Below are positions 8,777 to 18,084 of a stretch of DNA of 61,410 nt, in pieces. Source of the DNA: Microvirga sp. (GTDB lineage Bacteria > Pseudomonadota > Alphaproteobacteria > Rhizobiales > Beijerinckiaceae); assembly GCA_029266525.1 (NCBI GenBank), contig JAQSWQ010000014.1, positions 1 to 61,410 of the forward strand, written 5' to 3'. The first letter of the stretch is position 1, and each line of letters begins with the position of its first letter. Below the pieces are notes generated by a model. It worked only from the letters and a program-made list of their open reading frames with translations. It made no database searches and had not been told where the DNA came from. The position numbers and the translations under genes are program-made.

Positions 8777-8805
8777 TTGACAGAAGTGTGGCGAGCCGGT
8801 TTAGT
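8777..8805 (+). promoter_or_regulatory. Putative sigma-70 promoter for the NYN-domain gene
   Basis: A perfect TTGACA (8777-8782) is followed after exactly 17 bases by TTTAGT (8800-8805), a 4 of 6 match to the -10 box. It lies about 150 bases upstream of the next gene on this strand. The 260-base gap otherwise shows nothing recognisable. Confidence 0.45.
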
Positions 8806-8957
8806 GGCCATCAAATAACCACGAAATTTCACATTCCGGCTCGTCTCGGGTCGGCGAGCGGCGGCGTTCGGCAACTCGCGGATGGGGAGAACGCGCCCCT
8901 TCGTGGCCTGTCGGATCTGGTTCCCACGTACCCTCGAACACGCGATAGAGAAAGAAC

Positions 8958-9635
8958 ATGCTCGGGCAGCAGCGCATCGCACTCTTCATCGACGGCGCCA
9001 ACCTTTACGCGACCACAAAGACCCTCGGCTTCGACATCGACTACAAGCGGCTTTTGAAGGAGTTCCAGAGCAGGGGCTATCTCGTCCGGGCCTTCTATTA
9101 CACGGCGCTGGTGGAGGATCAGGAATATTCCTCGATCCGTCCGCTGATCGACTGGCTCGACTACAACGGCTACCGCGTCGTGACGAAGCCGACCAAGGAG
9201 TTCGTGGACTCGACCGGTCGGCGCAAGGTCAAGGGCAACATGGACATCGAGCTCGCGATCGACGCGCTCGAGCTCGCCCCCTTCATCGATCAGATGGTCC
9301 TGTTCTCGGGCGACGGCGATTTCCGCTCGCTCGTCGAGGCGATGCAGCGGCGGGGCGTGCGCGTGTCGGTTGTGTCGACGATCTCGACGCAGCCGCCGAT
9401 GGTTGCCGACGAGCTGCGCCGGCAGGCCGACGAGTTCCTCGACCTCGCCCATCTCATCCCGAAGATCGGGCGCGACCCCGCCGACCGCCCCGAGCGCCCG
9501 CCCCGCGTCATGGGCGAGTTCGGCGACCGCCCCGAGCGTCCGCGCTTCCAGGGCGGCGGCCTCGAGCGCCGCTACGGCATCCGCCAGGCGCCCCCGGCCC
9601 AGGCGCCGGCCGCCGAGGAGGAACCCGAAACCTAG
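8958..9635 (+). CDS. NYN domain protein, LabA/DUF88-like ribonuclease
   Basis: 225 residues. The first about 165 form a NYN (PIN-like) domain: IALFIDGANLYA with the first acidic residue, KGNMDIELAIDAL with further acidic positions, and VLFSGDGDFRSLVEAM with the last. The set of aspartates fits a metal-dependent nuclease, as in LabA proteins. The C-terminal 60 residues are Pro/Arg/Glu-rich and probably disordered. The gene lies between rsh and smpB, a placement conserved in Rhizobiales. Confidence 0.93.
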   Translation: MLGQQRIALFIDGANLYATTKTLGFDIDYKRLLKEFQSRGYLVRAFYYTALVEDQEYSSIRPLIDWLDYNGYRVVTKPTKEFVDSTGRRKVKGNMDIELAIDALELAPFIDQMVLFSGDGDFRSLVEAMQRRGVRVSVVSTISTQPPMVADELRRQADEFLDLAHLIPKIGRDPADRPERPPRVMGEFGDRPERPRFQGGGLERRYGIRQAPPAQAPAAEEEPET

Positions 9636-9660
9636 GCTTACCCTCTCCGCGCGGGCGACC

Positions 9661-10134
9661 CTACCCCTTCTCCCGCAGCACGCGCGCCTTCTCGCGGTTC
9701 CAGTCGCGCTGCTTCTCGGTCTCGCGCTTGTCGTGGAGCTTCTTGCCGCGCCCGAGGCCGAGCTCGACCTTCGCGCGGCCGCGCTCGTTGAAATAGACCT
9801 TCAGGGGCACGACCGTGAAACCCTCGCGCTGGGTCGCGCCGATCAGCTTGTCGATCTGCCGCTTATGCAGGAGGAGGCGGCGCGGACGCTTGGTCTCGTG
9901 GTTGAAGCGGTTCGCCTGCAGGTATTCCGGGATGTAGGCGTTGAAGAGGAAGAACTCTTCCCCGGACGGCCCCGCATAGGCCTCGCCGATGGTGGCCTTG
10001 CCCTGGCGCAGCGACTTCACCTCGGTGCCGGTGAGCGCGATGCCGGCCTCGTAGGTGTCGAGGATCTCGTAGTGGAATCGGGCCTTGCGGTTATCGGCGA
10101 CGACCCGATAACCGGTCTTCACATCCTTCGCCAT
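9661..10134 (-). CDS. smpB: SsrA-binding protein
   Basis: 157 residues. The OB-fold core shows [28 protein letters not shown] near the start, and the C-terminal tail has [11 protein letters not shown], the region that enters the ribosomal decoding centre. SmpB delivers tmRNA to stalled ribosomes. The ATG at 10134 is chosen because the upstream extension of the frame lies inside dapA. It starts 5 bases after the dapA stop, so the two are almost certainly co-transcribed. Confidence 0.97.
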   Translation of the reverse strand: MAKDVKTGYRVVADNRKARFHYEILDTYEAGIALTGTEVKSLRQGKATIGEAYAGPSGEEFFLFNAYIPEYLQANRFNHETKRPRRLLLHKRQIDKLIGATQREGFTVVPLKVYFNERGRAKVELGLGRGKKLHDKRETEKQRDWNREKARVLREKG

Positions 10135-10139
10135 GTCGG

Positions 10140-11033
10140 TCAGGCGTTCAGGAGCCCGGCATGGACCATGGCCTGCCGAATCACGCCCTTCGTGGCGTCG
10201 GAGACCGGCAGCATCGGCAGGCGGATCTCCTCGTTGCCGCGGCCCAAGAGCGCAAGGCCGCACTTCGCCCCGGCGAGCCCCGCCTCGAGGAAGATCGCGT
10301 CGTGCAGCGGCACCAATCGGTCCTGCACCTTGAGCGCACCGGCGAAATCGCCGGACAGGCTGAGGTCCTGCAGCTCGCAGCACAGCCGCGGCGCGACGTT
10401 CGACACGACCGAGATGCAGCCGTGGCCGCCAGCCCCGTTATAAGCGAGCGCCGTCATGTCCTCGCCGGAGAGCTGGATGAAGTCCGCCCCGAGCTCGTGG
10501 CGCTGCTGCGAGACGCGCCCGAGATTGGCGGTCGCGTCCTTCACGCCGACGATGTTCTTGAGCTCGTAGAGCCGCTTCATGGTCGCGACCGACATGTCGA
10601 TCACCGAGCGCGGCGGGATGTTGTAGATGAAGATCGGCAGGCCGACGGCGTCGTTGATCGCCTTGAAGTGCCGGTACATGCCCTCCTGCGAGGGCTTGTT
10701 GTAGTAGGGCGTGACGACGAGGAGCGCGTCGGCGCCGGCCTCCTCGGCATGCTTTGCGAGATCGATCGCCTCGACCGTGTTGTTCGAGCCGGCGCCGGCG
10801 ATCACAGGGACGCGCCCGCGCGCCTCGTCGACGCACCATTCCACAACCTTCTTGTGCTCGTCATGCGACAAGGTCGGGCTTTCGCCCGTCGTGCCGACCG
10901 GGACGAGGCCGTTGGTCCCGTTCTCGATCTGCCAGCTCACATGAGCCCGGAACGCCCCCTCATCGAGGGCACCGTCGCGGAAAGGCGTGACCAGGGCCGT
11001 GAAAGAGCCCCTGAAGCGGCGATTGTCGCCCAT
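10140..11033 (-). CDS. dapA: 4-hydroxy-tetrahydrodipicolinate synthase
   Basis: 297 residues of the class I aldolase fold. Active-site residues are the Schiff-base lysine K165 in GVKDAT, Y137 (FIYNIPPR) with R142, the T48-T49 pair in GTTGESPT, and Y111. It condenses pyruvate with aspartate semialdehyde, the first committed step of lysine and diaminopimelate synthesis. An AGAGGAA ribosome site precedes the ATG at 11033; the frame extends further upstream without family similarity. smpB follows directly. slt is divergent from it. Confidence 0.96.
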   Translation of the reverse strand: MGDNRRFRGSFTALVTPFRDGALDEGAFRAHVSWQIENGTNGLVPVGTTGESPTLSHDEHKKVVEWCVDEARGRVPVIAGAGSNNTVEAIDLAKHAEEAGADALLVVTPYYNKPSQEGMYRHFKAINDAVGLPIFIYNIPPRSVIDMSVATMKRLYELKNIVGVKDATANLGRVSQQRHELGADFIQLSGEDMTALAYNGAGGHGCISVVSNVAPRLCCELQDLSLSGDFAGALKVQDRLVPLHDAIFLEAGLAGAKCGLALLGRGNEEIRLPMLPVSDATKGVIRQAMVHAGLLNA

Positions 11034-11220
11034 CGGCGTTCCTCTTGGAATCGCGGGCGCCTGCCCGAAGACGGCCGGCGGCCGGTGTTCCCAAGACACA
11101 TAAGCCGCGAAGCGTTGCCGCGCAAACGCCGCATAGTGGCTTTAGGGGTGAGTCTCGGTTAGCGTTTTCTCAATTCGGCCGTCGTCCAATGAACGGCTTG
11201 GTGGTCGCGGGGGTCTCAAC

Positions 11221-13299
11221 TTGGGCATCGCGATACGACGACGCCTCACCGGCGCGCTGATCGGCGGCGCGCTTGCTGCCGCGGCAGGCGGCGGCGCCCG
11301 CGCGGGCGAAGCGCCCGGGCCGATCCGCCTCGCGATGATCGACGAGGTGGCGTTCGGCCGCCTTTCGCCCGGCGACATCGCCCTCCCGACCCGTCCCGGC
11401 CTCGACATCAACCTGTTGCGGCAGGCGGTCGATGCCTATCGCAAGGCCGACATCGCGGAGGGCGACCGCCTGCGCAACGCGATCCCCGACGCGAGCGCGC
11501 GCTCGCTGATGGAGTGGATCGCGATCCGCGCCACGCCGACGATCGGCTTCGAGCGCATCGCCGGCTTCCTGCGCGAGGATTCGCATTGGCCCGCCGGCGC
11601 CCTCATCCGCAAGCGCGCCGAGGAGGCGCTGCTCTACAGCCGCAAGCCGCCGCCGGTGGTGCGAGCCTTCTTCGCGACCCAGCGCCCCACGACCACGGCC
11701 GGCAAGTTCGCCCTGGCCTTGGCCTTCCAGGCCGACGGGCTCGACAAGGACGCCGCCGCGCTTGTCCGCGAGGCTTGGCGCAAGGACGTATTCGGCAAGG
11801 AGTTCGAGGCGAAGATCCTCGAGAAGTTCCCGAACGTCCTCGCGCAAGCCGACCATCGCCTGCGCATGGAGCGGATGCTGTTCAAGGAGAACTGGGGCGC
11901 GGCGCACCGCGCCGCCTCGCGGGCCGGCGCCGATTACGCCCACCTGGTCAAGGCTCGCATCGCCGTCAACGAGAACACCAAGAAGGCCGGCGCGCTGCTC
12001 GACGCTGTTCCGGCGGCGCTCAAGGCCGACACTTCCTATGCCTTCTCCCGCGCGCAGTGGCACCGGCGGAACAACAGATTCGCCGAGGCCGCGAACGCCA
12101 TGGCCGGCGTCACGCGCGAGCCGGCGGTCCTCGCCGACGGCGACGAATGGTGGACCGAGCGCCGCATCATCGCCCGCAAGCTGCTCGATCTCGGCGACGC
12201 CCGCCTTGCCTATGGGGTCGTCGCCCAGCACGCCGCGGAGGGCGCTGCGAACCGCATCGAAGCCGAGTTCCACGCCGGCTGGATCGCCCTGCGCTTCCTC
12301 GATGAGCCGGCGCTCGCGGCGCCGCATTTCCGGGCCGCTTCGAAGATCGCCGAGACGCCCATCTCGGTCTCGCGCGTCGCCTATTGGCAGGGCCGCACGG
12401 CCGACGCGGTCGGTGCAGACGAAATCGCGCACCGCCATTACGAACGCGCCGCCGCCTACCCGATCAGCTATTACGGCCAGCTTGCCCGCGCAAAGCTCGG
12501 CAACCCGCTCTCGCTGCGCTCGGCGCCCGATGTCGGCGAGGCCGCCCGCACCGCCTTCCACGAGACCGCGGCCGCCAAGGGCTTGCGCCTCCTCTACGGC
12601 ATGGGAGCGCCCGAACTCGCGCTCGCGCTCCATGTCGACCTCGCCCAGCGGCTGAACCATCCGGCTCATCTCGAGGCGGCGGGCGATATCGCGCTCGAGC
12701 ATCGCGACGCGCGCGGCCTTCTCGTCCTCGGCAAGGCGGCCGTGCAGCGCGGCTTCCCGCTCGACCTCCATGCCTATCCGACGATCGGCATCCCGGCGTT
12801 CGAGCCGGTCGGCGCGCGCATCGACAAGGCCATGGTCTACGCGATCGCTCGACAGGAGAGCATGTTCGACCCCAAGGCGCAGTCGCATGCCGGCGCCCGC
12901 GGCCTCATGCAGCTCATGCCGGCGACGGCAAAGCGCACCGCGACCCGCTTCAAGGTCGGCTACGATTTGAAGAAACTCCTCGACGACCCGTCCTACAACG
13001 CCAAGATCGGCTCGGCCCATCTCGGCGAGCTGATGGAGGATTGGCGCGGCTCGCTGATCCTGGTGTTCGCCTCCTACAACGCCGGCGGCGGCAACGTGAA
13101 GAAATGGATCGACGCCTATGGCGATCCGCGAAAAGCCGACGTCGACGTGGTCGACTGGGTCGAGCGCATCCCCTTCTCCGAGACGCGCAACTACGTCCAG
13201 CGCGTGCTCGAGAATTTCCAGGTCTACCGCCATCGCCTCGGCGAGCAGAGCGCGCTCCTGAGCGAGAGCGACCTGCGGCGGAGTGCCGTCGTCCGTTAG
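11221..13299 (+). CDS. slt: Soluble lytic murein transglycosylase, Slt70-like
   Basis: 692 residues. A signal peptide (RRRLTGALIGGALAAAAGGGARA) exports it to the periplasm. Residues of about 50-500 form the helical doughnut region of Slt70 enzymes, and the C-terminal SLT domain holds the catalytic glutamate E546 in IARQESMFDP, followed by SHAGARGLMQLMPATA and the NAGGGN segment. It cleaves peptidoglycan to 1,6-anhydro muropeptides. The start is a TTG, the first one allowed in frame that keeps the signal peptide. It is divergent from dapA. Confidence 0.94.
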   Translation: MGIAIRRRLTGALIGGALAAAAGGGARAGEAPGPIRLAMIDEVAFGRLSPGDIALPTRPGLDINLLRQAVDAYRKADIAEGDRLRNAIPDASARSLMEWIAIRATPTIGFERIAGFLREDSHWPAGALIRKRAEEALLYSRKPPPVVRAFFATQRPTTTAGKFALALAFQADGLDKDAAALVREAWRKDVFGKEFEAKILEKFPNVLAQADHRLRMERMLFKENWGAAHRAASRAGADYAHLVKARIAVNENTKKAGALLDAVPAALKADTSYAFSRAQWHRRNNRFAEAANAMAGVTREPAVLADGDEWWTERRIIARKLLDLGDARLAYGVVAQHAAEGAANRIEAEFHAGWIALRFLDEPALAAPHFRAASKIAETPISVSRVAYWQGRTADAVGADEIAHRHYERAAAYPISYYGQLARAKLGNPLSLRSAPDVGEAARTAFHETAAAKGLRLLYGMGAPELALALHVDLAQRLNHPAHLEAAGDIALEHRDARGLLVLGKAAVQRGFPLDLHAYPTIGIPAFEPVGARIDKAMVYAIARQESMFDPKAQSHAGARGLMQLMPATAKRTATRFKVGYDLKKLLDDPSYNAKIGSAHLGELMEDWRGSLILVFASYNAGGGNVKKWIDAYGDPRKADVDVVDWVERIPFSETRNYVQRVLENFQVYRHRLGEQSALLSESDLRRSAVVR

Positions 13300-13395
13300 C
13301 GGTGGCCTTTCTTCGGGCGCGCACCCGCCGGCGTCCCCTGGTTTCCCTTCGAGCCGCGCGCTAGCATCGATGGTCCGTCCTCGGCCGAGGCCCCG

Positions 13396-13449
13396 ATGCG
13401 ACCCAACAAGCCTCTCTCCCTCACCCGCGCCGACGAGGTGATCGAATGA
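13396..13449 (+). pseudogene. Tail remnant of an ABC_sub_bind gene upstream of the array
   Basis: The bases encode LTRADEVIE and a stop, the last residues of the array proteins, joined to unrelated sequence upstream. The stop overlaps the ATG of the first intact array gene exactly as at the internal junctions. It is what remains of an eighth copy lost by deletion. Confidence 0.7.
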
Positions 13450-14417
13450 GGCGGCGTCGTTTTCTGGGAAGCGCCGCAGGCTTCATAGCGGCTTGGCCGG
13501 CGATGGCGCAGCAATCGGGCAGAACCGCCCGGATCGGGCGCCTGTCGCCCCTCTCGGAATCGTCCGAGACGCCGATGATCGATGGCCTGCGCGCGGGCTT
13601 GAGGGAGCTGGGCTGGATCGAGGGGCGGAACCTCACGCTCGACTTGCGCTTCGCCGATGGCGACCTCGACAAGCTGCCGGCGCTTGCGGCGGAACTCGTC
13701 GCGCTTCAGGTCGACGTGATCGTCGCAGGCTCCAACCCGGGCGCGCTCGCGGCCAAGCGCGCGACCGGACGGATCCCGGTCGTCTTCGTCACGACCGGCG
13801 ATCCGGTCGAGGGCGGTCTCGTCTCGAGCCTCGGTCGGCCCGGCGGCAACCTGACCGGCATCACAGCGCTCGGCGGCGAGCTGACGGCAAAACGCCTTGA
13901 GCTGCTCAAGGAGAGCTTCGGGCTTCGCCGAATCGCGGTGCTGACCAATCCGGGCTCGCCCTACACAGCCGAATTCAGCGCGCGCAAGGACGCGGCCGGT
14001 CGAGCGCTCGGGATCGAGCTGACGACGATCGAGGTGCGCGAGGCTGCCGATCTCGCCGCAGCCCTTGACGGGATCGGCGTCAAGGCCGGCGGCGTGCTCG
14101 TCCTCGCCGACATCATGTTCATCTCGCAGCGTCGGAAGATCGTCGAGCTGGTTGCGTCAAGCCGCATCCCGGCCATCTATCCTGATCGTGCTTTCGTGGA
14201 TGTCGGCGGCCTGATGTTCTATGGCGCGGCCCTGCCCGACATGTATCGGCACGCGGCGGTTTACGTTGACAAGATCCTGCAGGGCGCGAAACCTTCGGAC
14301 CTCCCGATCGAGCAGCCCACGAAGTTCGGGCTGACGGTGAACCTCAAGACAGCCGCTGCGCTCGGCTTGACGATCCCGCCGACCCTCCTCGCCCGCGCCG
14401 ACGAGGTGATCGAATGA
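13446..14417 (+). CDS. ABC_sub_bind family substrate-binding protein, array copy 1
   Basis: 323 residues of the ABC_sub_bind (PF04392-type) family of periplasmic binding proteins. The twin-arginine-like leader MRRRRFLGSAAGFIAAWPAMAQ is followed by two Rossmann-like lobes. Family landmarks are GLRELGWIEGRN near 50, DPVEGGLVSSLGRPGGNLTG near 120-140, and the C-terminal DLPIEQPTKFGLTVNLKTAAALGL. Its start overlaps the stop of a decayed copy. The ligand is unknown; family members are linked to amino acids or small aromatics only by genome context. It is separated from the next intact copy by 753 bases. Confidence 0.92.
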   Translation: MRRRRFLGSAAGFIAAWPAMAQQSGRTARIGRLSPLSESSETPMIDGLRAGLRELGWIEGRNLTLDLRFADGDLDKLPALAAELVALQVDVIVAGSNPGALAAKRATGRIPVVFVTTGDPVEGGLVSSLGRPGGNLTGITALGGELTAKRLELLKESFGLRRIAVLTNPGSPYTAEFSARKDAAGRALGIELTTIEVREAADLAAALDGIGVKAGGVLVLADIMFISQRRKIVELVASSRIPAIYPDRAFVDVGGLMFYGAALPDMYRHAAVYVDKILQGAKPSDLPIEQPTKFGLTVNLKTAAALGLTIPPTLLARADEVIE

Positions 14418-14512
14418 GTTGGCCGGAGGTGATCGGCCTGATTGGCGGTCCAGCGCCGTGGCCCATCAGGCCAGCATCGGCTAGATGGTGGGTCCGGCTG
14501 AACAGCCGTTGA
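14414..14512 (+). pseudogene. Decayed head of an ABC_sub_bind gene
   Basis: An ATG overlapping the stop of copy 1 opens a 32-codon frame, MSWPEVIGLIGGPAPWP..., that still resembles the leader MRRREVIGLIGGAAAWP of the array genes before drifting and stopping. It is a lost array member whose body is gone. Confidence 0.55.
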
Positions 14513-14533
14513 CACGGCGAGGCGGAGGCGAGC

Positions 14534-15013
14534 TTGCGACACCGCGGATCCACCGGCCTGGCTCGGATTGTTGCGCTCGCGACCATCTGCATGGCCGGTC
14601 CCGTGCAGGGACGGTCCTGGGGAACGCCGGGCCGCGATTATGGGCGCTACGGGATCCTGACGATGGTGTGCGACGAGCGCAGGCATGCTGCGCCTTGCCT
14701 CGGGCTTGCTTGCTTCGACCGCACGCTCGCCCTGGTCAGCGCCGCCGGGGGCGGCGGCCCGATGGAGGGTGCCACGCGGGTATCGAATGGGCGAACCGCT
14801 TTCACCTTGCGATTCGAGTTTGACCCCGCTGCCATTGATCGACTCGGGGTTGCGGCCTCCAGGGCGAGCCTGGACGCGGCTCAGTTTCAGGCCCTCCTCG
14901 GTGCAGAAGCAATCACCCTGGCTGCGAACACCGACCCGAGTGTCCGCCACCGCTTCTCCGCCCGCGGTCTCGCTCGCGAATGGCGCCGAGCTGCCGCGAG
15001 TTGCAGATCATGA
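14534..15013 (+). CDS. Hypothetical secreted protein inside the array
   Basis: 159 residues from a TTG start. The N-terminus ARIVALATICMAGPVQG looks like a signal peptide. The mature protein has four cysteines within about 20 residues (MVCDER, APCLGLACFD) and one near the C-terminus (ASC), and a closing pattern, FSARGLAREWRRAAASC, resembling small periplasmic invasion-associated-type proteins. I do not recognise the exact family. Its stop overlaps the ATG of the miniature array gene that follows, so it is translationally coupled to it. It interrupts an otherwise paralogue-only array. Confidence 0.5.
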   Translation: MRHRGSTGLARIVALATICMAGPVQGRSWGTPGRDYGRYGILTMVCDERRHAAPCLGLACFDRTLALVSAAGGGGPMEGATRVSNGRTAFTLRFEFDPAAIDRLGVAASRASLDAAQFQALLGAEAITLAANTDPSVRHRFSARGLAREWRRAAASCRS

Positions 15014-15174
15014 GGGCGCGCGAAATGATCGCGACGCTTGCCGGCGCAAGAGCGGGCTCATCGCTGCTGGTGCCGGTCCAGCAGGCCATCAACCTGCCGG
15101 TCGAGCAGCCGACCAAGTTCAACCTCGCGATCTCGCCTACCCTCCTCGCCCGCGCCGACGAGGTGCTCGAGTGA
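15010..15174 (+). pseudogene. Miniature internally deleted ABC_sub_bind gene
   Basis: The 54-codon frame joins an array-type leader (MRAREMIATLAGARAG) directly to an array-type tail (NLPVEQPTKF...LLARADEVLE). About 270 residues of the binding domain are missing, yet the frame is intact. It could still be translated, but it cannot bind ligand. It looks like the product of an internal deletion within one array copy. Start and stop both keep the 4-base overlap with the neighbours. Confidence 0.7.
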
Positions 15175-16145
15175 GGCGGCGGGAGGTCATCGCGGGCATT
15201 GCGGGCGCCGCGGCCTGGCCGCTCGCGGCGAGCGCGCAGCAGCCGGGCAGGCTGCCGACCATCGGCTTCCTCGGCCAGAGCACATCTTCGAACTGGACCC
15301 AATGGACCGGCGCGTTTGTGCAGCGGCTGCGCGAGCTCAACTGGATCGAGGGCCGAAACGTGGCGATCGAGTATCGCTGGGCGGAAGGGCGCAGCGAGCG
15401 ATTGGCCGAGTTTGCGGCCGAATTCGTGCGCCTGCGGGTGGACGTCATCGTCACGGGCGGAAGTGGGGCTATCGCCGCGAAGCAGGTCACCTCGACGATC
15501 CCGGTCGTGTTCGCGGTAGCGGTGGACCCCGTTGGAAGCGGCATGGTCGCGTCGCTGGCGCGCCCGGGCGGCAACGTCACCGGCCTGTCGATTCAATCGA
15601 GCGATCTTGCCGGAAAGCGCCTCGAACTTCTGCGCGAGGTGCTCCCTGGTCTGCGGCGGTTCGCGATCATCGCCAATGTCGCCTATTCCGGCGCCGTGCT
15701 CGAGATAGGCGAGGCGCAGGCAGCAGCCCGCAAACTCGGCATCGATGTCGATGTGCTGGAAATCCGGCGCGCCGAGGACATCGCGCCCGCGTTCGGGACG
15801 CTCAAGAACGGCGCGGAAGCGCTCTATGTGTGTCCCGATCCCTTGGTCAATGCCAACCACGCGCGCGTCAACATCTTGGCCGTCGGCGCGCGGCTGCCGA
15901 CGATTCATGCTTTCCGCGATTTCCTCGCAGCGGGAGGTTTCATGTCTTATGGACCGGACAACGCCGACCTCTTTCGCCGCGCCGGCGATTACGTCGACAG
16001 AATTCTGCGCGGGGCGAAGCCGGCCGACTTGCCCGTCGAGCAGCCGACCAAATTCGAGTTCGTGCTCAACTTGAGCACCGCGCGGGCCCTCGGCCTGACG
16101 ATCCCGCCGACCCTCCTCGCACGCGCCGACGAGGTGATCGAATGA
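15171..16145 (+). CDS. ABC_sub_bind family substrate-binding protein, array copy 2
   Basis: 324 residues from a GTG that overlaps the previous stop (GTGA). The leader [24 protein letters not shown] carries an arginine pair and an A-x-A cleavage site. The two-lobed binding domain includes LRELNWIEGRNVAIEYRWAEG and DPVGSGMVASLARPGGNVTGLS. The end, DLPVEQPTKFEFVLNLSTARALGLTIPPTLLARADEVIE, is shared with the other copies. Wording between the conserved blocks differs strongly from copy 1, so ligand specificity probably differs too. Confidence 0.93.
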   Translation: MRRREVIAGIAGAAAWPLAASAQQPGRLPTIGFLGQSTSSNWTQWTGAFVQRLRELNWIEGRNVAIEYRWAEGRSERLAEFAAEFVRLRVDVIVTGGSGAIAAKQVTSTIPVVFAVAVDPVGSGMVASLARPGGNVTGLSIQSSDLAGKRLELLREVLPGLRRFAIIANVAYSGAVLEIGEAQAAARKLGIDVDVLEIRRAEDIAPAFGTLKNGAEALYVCPDPLVNANHARVNILAVGARLPTIHAFRDFLAAGGFMSYGPDNADLFRRAGDYVDRILRGAKPADLPVEQPTKFEFVLNLSTARALGLTIPPTLLARADEVIE

Positions 16146-17113
16146 GGCGGCGGGAGGTCATCGCGGGCATTGCGGGCGCGGCGGCGTGGCCGCTTGCTGC
16201 GCGCGCCCAGCAGCCCGGCAGGATCTTTCGCATCGGAATGCTGGAGACCATCTCGGCTGAGCTTAACGAGGCTAACCTCGCCGCCTTCCGCGAAGGGCTG
16301 CAGGACCTCGGCTATGTCGCAGGGCGAAACCTCGTGCTGGAGTATCGATCGGCCGAGGGTGACGCTCGCCGCTTCCCCGTCCTGATCTCCGAGTTGATCG
16401 GCCTCAACGTCGATGTGATCGTCACGCGCGGCACGCCCGCCTCACTCGCGACAAAGAACGCGACGCGCACCATCCCGGTCGTCATGGCGGGTGTGACAGA
16501 GCCGCTGCTGATCGTCGAGAGCCTCGCCCGGCCCGGAGGGAACATCACCGGCTTTAGCGGCGTGCAGTCCGAGCTCGACGCCAAACGGATCGAGCTCGTC
16601 ACGGAGCTGGTTCCGGGAAGTTCTGGAGTTGCGGCCCTGCTCAACTTGAGCAATCCGGGAAGCGGGCCGCAGCTGAAGGAGCTTCAGTCGGCCGCACAGG
16701 CCAAGGGGCTGCCGCTGCGCACGCTCGATGTGCGCAGCGCGGAGGATATCGAGCGCGCTTTTGAGTCGCTGCGCGGAAGCTCCAATGCTCTGGTCGTTCA
16801 ACTGGAAGCGGTCACGCAGGCGAACCGTCACCTGATCGCGGCGCTTGCCGCGAAACATAGGATTCCTGCGATCTATAGCGGGCGCGAGTTCGTGGAGCCC
16901 GGTGGACTGATGTTTTACGGGCCGAGCGTCCCCGACAACTATCGTCGCGCGGCAACTTATGTGGACAAGATCTTGAAGGGCGCCAAACCCGGCGACCTGC
17001 CGGTCGAGCAACCGACGAAGTTCGAGCTCGTGATCAACCTCAAGACCGCCGCGGCCCTCGGCCTCGCGATCCCGCCCACCCTCCTCGCCCGCGCCGACGA
17101 GGTGCTCGAGTGA
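16142..17113 (+). CDS. ABC_sub_bind family substrate-binding protein, array copy 3
   Basis: 323 residues; the ATG overlaps the stop of copy 2. The leader is nearly identical to copy 2 ([24 protein letters not shown]), but the binding domain is distinct (IGMLETISAELNEANLAAFREGLQDLGYVAGRN). DRP-type lobes and the LARPGGNITGFSGVQSE loop are present. The identical leaders and tails against divergent middles point to exchange or selection acting on separate parts of the gene. Confidence 0.93.
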   Translation: MRRREVIAGIAGAAAWPLAARAQQPGRIFRIGMLETISAELNEANLAAFREGLQDLGYVAGRNLVLEYRSAEGDARRFPVLISELIGLNVDVIVTRGTPASLATKNATRTIPVVMAGVTEPLLIVESLARPGGNITGFSGVQSELDAKRIELVTELVPGSSGVAALLNLSNPGSGPQLKELQSAAQAKGLPLRTLDVRSAEDIERAFESLRGSSNALVVQLEAVTQANRHLIAALAAKHRIPAIYSGREFVEPGGLMFYGPSVPDNYRRAATYVDKILKGAKPGDLPVEQPTKFELVINLKTAAALGLAIPPTLLARADEVLE

Positions 17114-18084
17114 GGCGGCGGGAGATCATCGCGCTGATTGGGGCGGCGGCTTGGCCGCCGGGCGCTCTTGCGCAGAGCTCCGGAAAACTGCCGACGATCG
17201 GATTCTTGGGCCCGACCACAGCAACGGTCGCAACCCAGCGGGTTGCCGTCTTCACGGAGAGGCTGCGCGAGCTCGGCTGGGCCGACGGGAAAACCGTGGC
17301 GATCGAATTCCGGTGGGCGGAGGGGAAAGCCGAGCGCTTCGGCGAAATGGCAAAGGAGCTCGTTCGGCTCCAGGTCGATGTGATAGCCACGTGGGGAACC
17401 GCAACCGCAATCGCGGCGAAGCGGGCGACCGCGGACATTCCGATCGTCTTCACGGTCGTCGGCGATCCGGTCGGCATCGGACTGGCTGCGAGCCTGGCGC
17501 GGCCAGGCGGAAACGCGACGGGGCTATCGACCCAGCATGCCGATTCCGCGGGAAAGAGGCTCGAGCTCTTGCGCGAGCTGTTGCCCGACCTTCGAAGGCT
17601 TGCCGTCATGGCTAACGTCGGTAACTCCGGGGGCCTCTCGGAGATGCAGGAAATCCAGCAGGCAGCGCGCAGCTTGGGCCTCGAGGTGGTGGCGTCCGGC
17701 ATCCGCCGTCCGGAGGACATCGTAGACGCGATCGAAGGCGTGAGGGATCGCGCGCACGCGCTCTATGTCGCGAGCGACGCCATCTTCAACGAGAACCGGG
17801 AGCGCATCAACGCCGCTGCACTGGGCGCAAGATTGGCGACCATGCACGGTTTCCGCGACATCGTCGCGGCCGGTGGCCTGATCTCCTATGCGCCGGACTA
17901 CCTGGATCTGTTCCGGCGAGCCGCCGACTACGTGGATAAGGTGCTGCGCGGAACCAAACCGAGCGACCTCCCGGTCGAGCAGCCGACGAAATTCGAGCTC
18001 GTGATCAACCTGAAGACCGCGCGCGAACTCGGGCTGGAAATCCCCCCCACCCTCCTCGCCCGCGCCGACGAGGTGATCGAATGA
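17110..18084 (+). CDS. ABC_sub_bind family substrate-binding protein, array copy 4
   Basis: 324 residues from a GTG overlapping the stop of copy 3. Leader MRRREIIALIGAAAWPPGALAQ, then TIGFLGPTTATVATQRVAVFTERLRELGWADGKTVAIEFRWAEG, DPVGIGLAASLARPGGNATGLS, and the common tail. The motif order is closest to copy 2, suggesting these two share a more recent ancestor than either does with copies 5-7. Confidence 0.93.
   Translation: MRRREIIALIGAAAWPPGALAQSSGKLPTIGFLGPTTATVATQRVAVFTERLRELGWADGKTVAIEFRWAEGKAERFGEMAKELVRLQVDVIATWGTATAIAAKRATADIPIVFTVVGDPVGIGLAASLARPGGNATGLSTQHADSAGKRLELLRELLPDLRRLAVMANVGNSGGLSEMQEIQQAARSLGLEVVASGIRRPEDIVDAIEGVRDRAHALYVASDAIFNENRERINAAALGARLATMHGFRDIVAAGGLISYAPDYLDLFRRAADYVDKVLRGTKPSDLPVEQPTKFELVINLKTARELGLEIPPTLLARADEVIE

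Noticed and set aside
11170-13233. 687-codon open frame on the minus strand
   Set aside because: It mirrors slt on the other strand; the translation is Arg/Gly/Asp-rich with no domain, typical antisense frame in GC-rich DNA.
15038-16141. Long open frame running through copy 2 of the array and joined to copy 3
   Set aside because: Only the part from 16142 is real; the upstream part is an out-of-frame reading of copy 2.
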